From: an uncultured Caulobacterales bacterium
GTDB taxonomy: Bacteria; Pseudomonadota; Alphaproteobacteria; Caulobacterales; Maricaulaceae
DNA: 6,403 nucleotides
Assembly: GCA_938007945.1 (NCBI GenBank)
Contig: CALLME010000149.1
Location: 1-6,403, forward strand
Direction: 5' to 3'
Shown here: positions 1 through 6,218 of the stretch, piece after piece
How positions within the stretch are numbered: the first letter of the stretch is position 1
Layout of the letters: each line of letters begins with the position of its first letter
Translations under genes and position numbers: made by a program
Notes under the pieces: generated by a model
Database searches by the model: none
The model's input: the letters and a program-made list of their open reading frames with translations, nothing else
What the model was told of the DNA's origin: nothing

Positions 1-1820
1 ATACGGTAGAAAATAAGGTAGTTTTGTGCGGGTTAGGGTACAGAGTCATACCTAGCACACCTTGTCAGACAGTCCCTAGAGCAGCTCTCTTTATACCTAG
101 TCATATTCAAGCAGTCACGTTAGGACATTTAAATCACCCAGACTGCGCGGTAGTGCAGTTGAAATGGAATTCTTTGAACATCCTTTTAGCCAGTGTGTAT
201 CTAGATGGTGAAGATGATGTTGTTCAACCCTGGTTCACAAACCTAGTTGAGTATGGTGTTGATAGGAACATGGCTATTATTATTGGGATGGATTCGAATT
301 GTCACAGTTCCCTTTACAGCAATGCGATTTCAGACAAAAGAGGCGGTGATCTAGAAGACTTTATCTTTATGCACGATTTAGATATAGCAAACATAGGTCA
401 CGTACCTACCTTCGAAACTTTCAGGGCTAACTCAGTCATTGATGTAACTCTTTTTAAGGATATAGCGGTAGTTGGCTGGCATGTGGATCAGGAGTATAAT
501 GCGTCTGATCATAACACTATCAAGTTTAACATAGACGCAGAAGATGTTAAGCCTAGGGAAGTTCGTAATTGGAAGGAAGCCAAATGGCCGAAATTTACGG
601 ATAAGTTGGATAAGACGTATAAACCTCCGGATCGCATGACAATTAAAAAGTTAGACAGGGAATTGGTGAACTTTTACGCCGATCTCAATCAAGCTTTGGA
701 TGTAGCTTGTCCCAAAAAGGATTGGGTACCTAGAGTTAAGGAGTCGCTTTGGTTTTCAGAGAAGTTACAAAAACTACATAGAAGAGTCCGTAAGCAGTAC
801 AACATAGCTAAGAGAGTTGATACCCAAGAAGAACGCGAAAAATATTTAACTTTGCATGGCAAATTTAGGCGACGTTGTCGACGGGCCAAAGACAAGTCCT
901 GGCGAAATTTTGTCTCTGAGACTCCGGATGAGCACAAAATGGCTTTCCTAAGCAAACTGGCTAGGCACAGAGACAAGTTAGATTTGAATGTACTATATGA
1001 TAGCAATGGTGGGATTACCAAACCAGGGGAAGAAACTATTAAACGTCTGGCCGAAGTTCATTTTCCGGAAGCTAGTGTCCAAGCGGAGTTCCCCCCGTAT
1101 AATCTTGACAGGGCTGCTTTGTCGTCGGAAATTAGTGGTAAATATGATTATATTACCAGGAGAAAGGTAGAATTATCTCTGATGCGCTTTAAACCGGGAA
1201 AAGCTCCGGGTCCTGATGGGATCCAGCCGGTGGTTTTTAAGTACCTCCCAGATAGGTTCCTGAGTCGCCTCACTTTTATATATGAGTGTTGCATTCACTT
1301 TAGGTATACACCAAGACTATGGCAGGAGTCGACTGTTGTCTTTATTCCTAAACCAGGAAAAAAGGACTACAGGGTGTGCAAAAAACACAGACCCATTGTA
1401 CTCTCCAACTTCTTCCTTAAGGGTTTGGAGAGATTAATTACATGGAAAATGAATAAGAATCTGGTGTATCATCCAATCCATAGAAACTAACATGGTTTCC
1501 AGATAGGGAAAGGTACTGAAGGAGCTTTATCTGGTACATGCGATTACATCGAGAAATTTGTGTTGACTCGAGGATACTGTCTTGGTCTATTCCTAGATAT
1601 TTCGTCAGCCTATGATTCAATGGATATCGAACATATACGAAATTCTTTGTACTTGCACGGTGGCCAGGAAGATCTAGTTGAGTGGTACTACAATTACCTC
1701 TCACGTCGTGTGTTACGAATAACTTTACACGATGATAAACTGTCATACGTTTGTGGACAAGGCTTCCCACAAGGAGGCGTTGCCAGTGCAAAGTTTTGGA
1801 TTATAGCCTTCAATCCCCTT
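1..1820 (+). mobile_element. Fragment of a eukaryotic non-LTR (LINE) retrotransposon, truncated at both ends
   Basis: The stretch encodes an APE-type endonuclease followed by a reverse transcriptase, the order seen in the ORF2 protein of Jockey/R1/I-type LINEs. Bacterial reverse transcriptases (group II introns, retrons, DGRs) do not carry an N-terminal APE endonuclease, so the origin is almost certainly eukaryotic. The base composition is visibly more AT-rich than in the genes to its right. Its left end lies beyond the window, because the frame is open from base 3. Its right end is cut inside the reverse transcriptase, with no 3' UTR, poly(A) or target-site duplication. I cannot name the clade; the endonuclease style resembles elements of invertebrates, which is an impression and not a search result. 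Confidence 0.85.
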
Positions 1821-1823
1821 TAA
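3..1823 (+). pseudogene. LINE endonuclease/reverse transcriptase (ORF2-like), partial with one in-frame stop
   Basis: The reading frame is open from base 3 and continues to a TAA at 1821-1823, broken only by a TAA at 1488-1490. The endonuclease part shows GMDSNCHS (285-308), matching the usual GDFNAHS-type metal and catalytic motif, then SVIDVTL (about 432-452) and SDHNTIKF (504-527), which holds the conserved catalytic Asp-His. A basic linker rich in Lys/Arg follows (about 760-900). The reverse transcriptase then starts with KAPGPDGI (1200-1223), VVFIPKPGK and RPIVLSN. After the stop come HGFQIGKGTEGAL, motif A LFLDISSAYDSMD with its first catalytic Asp at 1596-1598, and motif B GFPQGGVASAKFW (about 1761-1799). 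Motif C (F/YADD), the thumb and the 3' region are absent, so this copy cannot reverse transcribe. The final TAA belongs to the joined tRNA sequence and not to the element. Confidence 0.85.
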
Positions 1824-1841
1824 CCACTCGGCCACCCCTCC
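1817..1841 (-). tRNA. 5' fragment of a bacterial tRNA gene, probably tRNA-Ser, truncated in the D arm
   Basis: Read on the minus strand from 1841, the sequence has a 7-nt acceptor 5' strand (GGAGGGG), T8 and G9, the start of a D stem (GCC), the invariant A14, G18 and G19 (GAGTGGTTAAA), and GG opening the second D-stem strand. The next base should be C to close the stem but is G, and no anticodon, variable or T arm follows. The sequence beyond codes for the retroelement. The GTGGCCGAGTGGTTAAAGG pattern is typical of bacterial tRNA-Ser. tRNA-Tyr usually has CCCGAG at this place, so it is less likely, though the anticodon is lost and the identity cannot be proven. As it stands the gene cannot give a functional tRNA. 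Confidence 0.7.
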
Positions 1842-1851
1842 GAAAAACTCG

Positions 1852-1885
1852 CACTTACCGCGCCTAAGGTGGCTGCGCGGAAGTG
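1852..1885. other. Strong GC-rich hairpin just upstream of the tRNA fragment
   Basis: CACTT (1852-1856) pairs with AAGTG (1881-1885), and CCGCGC (1858-1863) pairs with GCGCGG (1875-1880). This gives 11 base pairs with one bulged A at 1857 and an 11-nt loop. Read on the minus strand, the second arm is followed by CGAGTTTTTC and then directly by the tRNA 5' end, so it resembles an intrinsic terminator or a structured 5' leader. Read on the plus strand, it is followed by an AT-rich run. The pairing is seen in the sequence; the role is unknown. Confidence 0.5.
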
Positions 1886-1912
1886 AATATATAATTATGT
1901 TGCCTCCAACAA
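1885..1912 (-). promoter_or_regulatory. Candidate promoter for the truncated tRNA
   Basis: On the minus strand TTGTTG (1912-1907) is followed after 15-16 nt by an AT-rich TATATTCA stretch (1891-1884) and then by a GC-rich segment, as in stable-RNA promoters. The match to sigma-70 consensus is weak, and the -10 choice is ambiguous because the region is AT-rich on both strands. If used, the transcript would begin with the hairpin at 1852-1885. Confidence 0.25.
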
Positions 1913-1929
1913 AAAAGGCTCTGTATATG
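1900..1929 (+). promoter_or_regulatory. Candidate promoter for rlmB
   Basis: TTGCCT (1900-1905) and TATATG (1924-1929) are spaced by 18 nt, each matching four of six sigma-70 consensus positions. They lie about 65 nt before the chosen rlmB start. The exact TATAAT at 1890-1895 has no credible -35 partner at the right distance on this strand. No regulator site is recognisable. Confidence 0.25.
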
Positions 1930-1996
1930 GCTCCGCGATAACCGCAAGAGAACCAACCACAGAGAGCACGTTCCTAAACAGGTGCGTTCTATAGAG

Positions 1997-2980
1997 ATGT
2001 CAAAAGAAACGCGCAATAGTAGAATCCAAAGAAAATCAGGCAAAAAGTACGGCAGGAGCGGGTCAGGCGGAGATTCTGCGCCTCCGCCAAGCCGCGCAGC
2101 AAAGAAAATGCGGCGCGCTGACGGTATGAAGGCGCCAATGGCGGTCTCAACCCCTATTTCGCCGCGGAAACGGCGTGAGAATCGGGGTGATAGCGGGAAT
2201 CAGGACCGCACGCCGCAAAACCGCAGCAGAGGCGCCTCAAAAGGCAAGGGCCGCGAAGGCGGTTCGGGCTGGATTTGGGGCGCACATGCCTGCATCGCCG
2301 CGCTTGCCAACCCCAAACGCACCATCCACCAGATCATGATGACGGAAGCCGCGCAAAGCCGTTACACCATTCCAGACGGTGCGCCCCTGCCCAAAATTGT
2401 CATGCCGGGCATGCTTGATAAAGAGATGGACGGCGCCGTTCACCAAGGCATAGCTATGAAATGCGCGCCGCTCGAATGGCCCACGCTTGAGAGCATTTGC
2501 GAGCATGCGCCAGAGGACGCGCTTATCCTCGTGCTCGACCAAATCACAGACCCGCATAATGTCGGCGCGATGCTGCGGCTCTGCTCAGCGTTCGGCGTCA
2601 GTGCGCTTGTCATGCAAGACCGCAATTCCCCGCCGCTGACAGGCGCGACCGCCAAAGTCGCTGTGGGATGTGTGGAAAGCGTCCCCGTCTGCCGCGTCAC
2701 AAACATTGCCAACACGCTTGAGACCCTCAAGGCGGGCGGTTTTTTTGTGACAGGCCTTGCGGGCGAAACCGACCTCACGCTTAGCCAAACGCTAGGCACA
2801 AAAGGCCGTCACGCCATCGTCATGGGCGCAGAAGGCCCTGGCCTCAGGGACCGCGTCATGAAAACCTGTGACCAACTCGCAAAAATCCCAATGATGAGTA
2901 GTAATGTGGCGGGTGAAGCGGAGAGCTTGAATGTCGCCACAGCGGCAGGGATTGCACTTTATGAGGCGCGGCGAGACTAG
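1997..2980 (+). CDS. rlmB: 23S rRNA 2'-O-ribose methyltransferase, RlmB/TrmH (SpoU, SPOUT) family
   Basis: By family, RlmB transfers a methyl group from S-adenosylmethionine to the ribose 2'-OH of a guanosine in the peptidyl-transferase region of 23S rRNA (Gm2251 in E. coli). In the 327-residue protein, residues 1-88 are a basic Lys/Arg/Gly/Ser-rich, probably disordered extension. Residues about 92-170 form the L30e-like RNA-binding domain, opening with WIWGAHACIAALANPKR. Residues about 175-325 form the SPOUT knot. Motif 1 is LDQITDPHNVGAMLRL (Asn188, Arg194), motif 2 is VMGAEGPGLRD (Glu279) and motif 3 is ESLNVATAAGIALYE (Asn312). Five more residues than usual lie between IPM and ESLNV. ATG at 1997 was preferred over an in-frame GTG at 1982; neither has a good Shine-Dalgarno, so the start is uncertain. 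The substrate assignment is by homology; a different SpoU-type target is possible. Confidence 0.9.
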   Translation: MSKETRNSRIQRKSGKKYGRSGSGGDSAPPPSRAAKKMRRADGMKAPMAVSTPISPRKRRENRGDSGNQDRTPQNRSRGASKGKGREGGSGWIWGAHACIAALANPKRTIHQIMMTEAAQSRYTIPDGAPLPKIVMPGMLDKEMDGAVHQGIAMKCAPLEWPTLESICEHAPEDALILVLDQITDPHNVGAMLRLCSAFGVSALVMQDRNSPPLTGATAKVAVGCVESVPVCRVTNIANTLETLKAGGFFVTGLAGETDLTLSQTLGTKGRHAIVMGAEGPGLRDRVMKTCDQLAKIPMMSSNVAGEAESLNVATAAGIALYEARRD

Positions 2981-3525
2981 GTCTTCGGCTTCCACGTCTT
3001 CGGCGGCGGGCCGTAGTCATTAACCCCCTTATCGCTGTCGCGGGTCATGGCGATGATAAAGGCAATAAAGGCGACGACATTGACCATGCCGAGCAGAAGC
3101 ATAAAGCCTGTCGCGCCCTCGACATTATCCGCTTCGACCATATTCATCATCTCGCCCACGGTCGGGCCAGAGATGAAGCCGATGACGTAATACACCACCG
3201 CCCAATAGCCTGGGAGGCCGACATCATGCAGGCGGCGCACAAAGACGGAAAACAGCGGAATAAACAGTAGCAAGCCCACCACTGTCTCAATCATAAAGTT
3301 TGAAATGCGGAAGGTATAAAACAGGCTCTGCTTATAATTCTCTGGCAAGCCGTGATCAGGCATAACGCCGAGCTTTGGCGTGCCGAGCACGCTATCCAGC
3401 GAAATCGCGCTCATCACGCAAATCATGCCAAAGAGCATGAACCACCAAAACTCTGAGCGGCGCGAGCGTCCGTTAAAATCAAGCTGGCGCGCAATCGCCG
3501 TTCGAATCGCAGTGATAAAATCCAT
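2977..3525 (-). CDS. DUF805 family inner-membrane protein
   Basis: The 182-residue protein has the hallmarks of the DUF805 family: LDFNGRSRRSEFWWF near the N terminus, RRLHDVGLPGYW in the middle (about residues 97-108), and KGVNDYGPPP near the end, matching the family's G-x-N-x-YGPdP tail. Four hydrophobic segments are visible at about 27-45, 78-96, 106-124 and 140-159, so it should be a small integral membrane protein. Its biochemical role is unknown. ATG at 3525 is chosen because it gives the usual family N terminus directly before the FNGR motif. A GTG at 3540 would add five residues, and neither start has a clear Shine-Dalgarno. Its stop codon overlaps the rlmB stop in the shared CTAG, and it is divergent from the alternative oxidase, 141 nt away. 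Confidence 0.85.
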   Translation of the reverse strand: MDFITAIRTAIARQLDFNGRSRRSEFWWFMLFGMICVMSAISLDSVLGTPKLGVMPDHGLPENYKQSLFYTFRISNFMIETVVGLLLFIPLFSVFVRRLHDVGLPGYWAVVYYVIGFISGPTVGEMMNMVEADNVEGATGFMLLLGMVNVVAFIAFIIAMTRDSDKGVNDYGPPPKTWKPKT

Positions 3526-3629
3526 ACTATCATTTAGCACAGGCCGTACTCATGGCCAGACATAGGAAACGACGGCACCCATTTTTGCATAACTGCTGCG
3601 GCAATCGGTGGGGTTCTTATTTTATCCAG

Positions 3630-3642
3630 ACATCCTATATGT
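3630..3642. promoter_or_regulatory. Interrupted palindrome upstream of aox, possible operator
   Basis: ACAT-CCTAT-ATGT is a 4-bp inverted repeat with a 5-nt centre. It overlaps the candidate -10 of the oxidase gene, and its left arm is the end of the second CCAGACAT repeat. Bacterial aox genes can be under nitric-oxide regulators such as NsrR, but this short palindrome does not match a full NsrR site, and the regulator is not identifiable. Confidence 0.2.
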
Positions 3643-3655
3643 AAGGTAATACGAC

Positions 3656-3661
3656 AGGAGG
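3656..3661 (+). promoter_or_regulatory. Ribosome binding site of aox
   Basis: A perfect AGGAGG lies 5 nt before ATG 3667. It is the only strong Shine-Dalgarno in the window and fixes the oxidase start. Confidence 0.85.
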
Positions 3662-3666
3662 ATATC

Positions 3667-4401
3667 ATGAGCACCACCTTTCAGGCTAAGCCAGCACCGC
3701 GCACCGTTGATCTGGACCGTCCGCTTGACGTACACGTCAAACCTAAAACGCTGAGCGATAAGATTGCGTTTCGTTTTGTGAAGTTCCTGCGCTTCTTTGC
3801 GGATACGTTTTTCTCAAAGCGTTACGGCCACCGCGCGGTTGTGCTTGAGACGGTGGCGGCTGTGCCAGGCATGGTCGGTGGGCTGTGGCAGCACCTTACT
3901 GCGCTGCGCAAAATGCGCGATGATGAGGGCTGGATACGTGTGCTTCTTGATGAAGCAGAGAATGAGCGTATGCATTTGATGACCTTTATCGAGATTGCGC
4001 AACCTAATTGGTTTGAGCGCATGCTGATTATTATTGCGCAGATGCTGTTCTATAATGCCTATTTCTTCCTTTATTTATTTATGCCGCGGACAGCCCACCG
4101 CGTCGTCGGCTATTTTGAAGAAGAAGCCGTCATCAGCTACACACAATATCTCAAAGAGGTTGAAGAGGGTCGTCATGAGAACGTCCCTGCCCCGCAAATT
4201 GCGATTGATTATTGGCAACTCGGCCCGGATGCGCGCCTGTCTGATGTCATTATCGCCGTACGCGCCGATGAGGCCGAGCATAGAGACGTCAATCATGCCT
4301 TTGTGGATGAATTAGAACGCCGCCGCGCCCATAACCCGAAAGCTGTTGATAAAAATAGCGAGGATAGCGGCAGTTTAAAGGATGAGGAACACGCCGCTTA
4401 G
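3667..4401 (+). CDS. aox: Alternative oxidase (di-iron ubiquinol:oxygen oxidoreductase)
   Basis: By family, this enzyme oxidises ubiquinol and reduces oxygen to water without pumping protons, giving cyanide-resistant respiration. It sits as an interfacial membrane protein on one leaflet of the inner membrane. All six expected di-iron ligands are seen in the 244-residue protein: Glu61 ([13 protein letters not shown]), Glu100 and His103 ([10 protein letters not shown]), Glu151 ([10 protein letters not shown]), and Glu202 and His205 ([12 protein letters not shown]). The conserved active-site Tyr is at 158. The hydrophobic stretch at about 119-139 fits the membrane-binding helix. There is no mitochondrial-type presequence, and the length fits bacterial members. 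The C terminus after residue 219 is a short acidic, probably disordered tail. The gene stands alone, divergent from DUF805 and convergent with yidC. A perfect Shine-Dalgarno suggests efficient translation once transcribed. Confidence 0.95.
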   Translation: MSTTFQAKPAPRTVDLDRPLDVHVKPKTLSDKIAFRFVKFLRFFADTFFSKRYGHRAVVLETVAAVPGMVGGLWQHLTALRKMRDDEGWIRVLLDEAENERMHLMTFIEIAQPNWFERMLIIIAQMLFYNAYFFLYLFMPRTAHRVVGYFEEEAVISYTQYLKEVEEGRHENVPAPQIAIDYWQLGPDARLSDVIIAVRADEAEHRDVNHAFVDELERRRAHNPKAVDKNSEDSGSLKDEEHAA

Positions 4402-4431
4402 GCGTGATTTATCTTATCTCACCACGCTTTT
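4390..4431 (+). terminator. Terminator-like overlapping hairpins at the end of aox
   Basis: CACGCC (4390-4395) can pair with GGCGTG (4401-4406) across a 5-nt loop that contains most of the stop codon. The same GCGTG (4402-4406) can instead pair with CACGC (4423-4427), which is followed by TTTT (4428-4431). The second form has the expected hairpin plus short T run of an intrinsic terminator, with a long loop. Whether it also stops transcripts from yidC, coming the other way, is unclear. Confidence 0.4.
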
Positions 4432-4466
4432 AATCGAAACAGTTTGTCCAATCCGATTAAGTCGCA

Positions 4467-6218
4467 TTACTCGACGGCGTTGGGGTCTGCTTTGCCCGTA
4501 ATCTTGCGAAAGAACTTATCAATCGGTGTATCGACCTTAAATTTACGCGTGATTATATATTGCTGAATGAACGACAAAACATTGTTCCAGACCCAGTATA
4601 GCAGAAGTCCAGAGGCAAACGGCGCGAGCACGAACATGAAAACCCAAGGCATAAAGGCAAAGATTTTCTGCTGCATCGGGTCGCCGCCCATAGTTTGAAG
4701 CGTCTGCATCATTGCCATAGTAATGCCGTATAGAAGCGCAAGTGGTCCAATTGCCAAGAAGACAAGGCCAAAGGGTTCTGGCCCCCATGGCAAAGCGCCG
4801 AAGCCATTCAGAATGGACAGCGGGTCTTTTGCCGACAAGTCACGAATATAGCCAAAGAACGGCGCATGGCGCAGGTCAACATTGATAAACACTGATTTAT
4901 AGAGCGCGAAGAAGACAAAAATAGTTGGAATAATCGGCAGACAGCCCGCCATCGGATTAACGCCCTCTTTCTTGTACAATGCCATGACTTCCTGCTGAAG
5001 TTTCAATCGATCATCTTTATAAAGCTCTTGCAATTTTTTCTGCTTTGGTGCGACTTTTTTCATCTTCGCTTGGCTCTCATATTGTTTGTTAAAGAGCGGG
5101 AACATGAAGATTTTTATGATAAGCGTCAGTGCAAGAATACCGAGGCCGTAATTCCCTAAAAGCTCACCGAGCTTAGACAGCGCCCAACTCATGGGACGAG
5201 TCAGAATACGCATAGCACCCCAATCAATTGCGCGCTCCATCTGCATAATACCGAGGTCTTTTTCATAATTGATGAGCACGTCGCGATCTTTAGCACCAAC
5301 ATAAATATGGCCAACAGACTCGACACTTGCGCCCGCCGTCAATGTAAGCGGAGCCGTCTCATAGCTAGCCTCGTAAATCTCTTCATCATTGATTTCACGG
5401 TAGTTAAACTTGGAGGTAATCTGCTTACCTTGCGGCGCAATCGCCGCAGACAGCCAATATTTGTCAGTCAGGCCGACCCAACCGCCTTCGCCAACTGTCG
5501 TGGATTGGCGTTCTTTCTTGAGCTTTTTATACTTCATATCGACAAGTTTATTATCGACAACAGAGATCGGGCCTTCTTGAATAATAAAGAAGTTGGTCAA
5601 GTCATATGGTAGTTCGTGCTGACGCGAGACGCCTTTCCGCACGAGAGAAATTTCGCGACCGCCTGTATTGGTCACAACATCAGACAGAGTAATGAGGTAA
5701 TTTTCGTCGACTGTAATTGTGCGTTCAACGCTAAATCCGTTACCTTGGTACTCAAGCGTAATGGGAGACGTTTCAGACAAGGTGGACCCAGAGACGAGTT
5801 CCCACGGCGTCTCTATGCCAGAGGGGCCATCAAAGACGGTCCAATTATCAAAGATAAGCGCCGCATGCTCGGACCCTTCTGGCGTTAACATGATAACAGA
5901 CTCGCTGTCTTCTTCGATTGTGGCATCGAAATTTTTAAGGCGGATGTCATCAAATTGCGTCCCCGTCGTATTAAAAGAGCCTGAGAACTGGGCGGTATCA
6001 ATTTTAATACGATTACCTTGTGTGACAGCTTCGTCGCGAGAGATGACTTTGGGCACCGTAGGTACAGGCGCGTCCACCATTTGCTCTGCGCGCTGGCGCT
6101 CAAGTTCTGCATTTTCTCGCGCCTGCTCTGCCAAGGGTTTGCCGAAGAAAAACCAATAGCCGAGCATGACTATACCTGACAGCACTATAGCCAGAATAAA
6201 ATTCTTTTGATCGTCCAT
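4467..6218 (-). CDS. yidC: Membrane protein insertase YidC
   Basis: YidC (Oxa1/Alb3 family) inserts and folds inner-membrane proteins, alone or with SecYEG. The 583-residue protein has the layout of Gram-negative YidC. TM1 is at about 5-25 (start MDDQKNFILAIVLSG), followed by a large periplasmic P1 domain at about 60-330. The conserved insertase core starts near 350 and has TM2 around NYGLGILALTLIIKIFMFPL, a charged cytoplasmic helical hairpin at about 385-420, GVNPMAGCLPII with TM3, and FALYKSVF. The last membrane segments include MPWVFMFVLAPFASGLLLYW and NNVLSFIQQY. Lys369 in TM2 occupies the place of the hydrophilic-groove Arg of E. coli. In TM3, TIF stands where QIP is common. A short basic tail follows at about 557-577. 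ATG at 6218 is chosen over an upstream TTG at 6227 because it gives the family N terminus; the Shine-Dalgarno is weak. Confidence 0.97.
   Translation of the reverse strand: MDDQKNFILAIVLSGIVMLGYWFFFGKPLAEQARENAELERQRAEQMVDAPVPTVPKVISRDEAVTQGNRIKIDTAQFSGSFNTTGTQFDDIRLKNFDATIEEDSESVIMLTPEGSEHAALIFDNWTVFDGPSGIETPWELVSGSTLSETSPITLEYQGNGFSVERTITVDENYLITLSDVVTNTGGREISLVRKGVSRQHELPYDLTNFFIIQEGPISVVDNKLVDMKYKKLKKERQSTTVGEGGWVGLTDKYWLSAAIAPQGKQITSKFNYREINDEEIYEASYETAPLTLTAGASVESVGHIYVGAKDRDVLINYEKDLGIMQMERAIDWGAMRILTRPMSWALSKLGELLGNYGLGILALTLIIKIFMFPLFNKQYESQAKMKKVAPKQKKLQELYKDDRLKLQQEVMALYKKEGVNPMAGCLPIIPTIFVFFALYKSVFINVDLRHAPFFGYIRDLSAKDPLSILNGFGALPWGPEPFGLVFLAIGPLALLYGITMAMMQTLQTMGGDPMQQKIFAFMPWVFMFVLAPFASGLLLYWVWNNVLSFIQQYIITRKFKVDTPIDKFFRKITGKADPNAVE

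Larger units (their letters stand above)
3526..3666. promoter_or_regulatory. Divergent intergenic region between DUF805 gene and alternative oxidase
   Basis: This 141-nt spacer must hold both promoters. CCAGACAT occurs twice in direct orientation (3556-3563 and 3626-3633), 70 nt apart, once near each gene. For the oxidase, TTCTTA (3614-3619) and TATATG (3636-3641) with 16 nt between are a weak promoter candidate. No FNR/Dnr box (TTGAT-N4-ATCAA) is present. Confidence 0.35.

Noticed and set aside
1438..1791. Minus-strand open frame of 117 codons opposite the reverse transcriptase
   Set aside because: It is antisense to clear reverse transcriptase motifs and has no recognisable protein features.
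3..1820. A bacterial retroelement such as a group II intron, retron or diversity-generating RT
   Set aside because: An APE endonuclease precedes the RT, and the motifs (KAPGPDG, HGF, PQGG) are of the LINE type; no intron RNA domains or template/variable repeats are present.
1817..1841. tRNA used as an integration site for a genomic island
   Set aside because: The break is in the D arm and destroys the tRNA, with no restored 3' end, integrase or direct repeat nearby.
2237..2799. Overlapping minus-strand open frames opposite rlmB
   Set aside because: rlmB has all family motifs on the plus strand; GC-rich codon bias readily leaves open antisense frames.
3530..3582. Two tiny linked reading frames ([10 protein letters not shown] at 3550-3582 and MSTACAK at 3530-3553, minus strand) upstream of the DUF805 gene, joined by ATGA
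   Set aside because: Neither has a Shine-Dalgarno, and frames this short arise easily by chance; no leader-peptide feature such as a run of one amino acid is seen.
5307..6159. Plus-strand open frames of 90 to 146 codons opposite yidC
   Set aside because: They are antisense to the YidC periplasmic domain, have no family motif and lack Shine-Dalgarno sequences.
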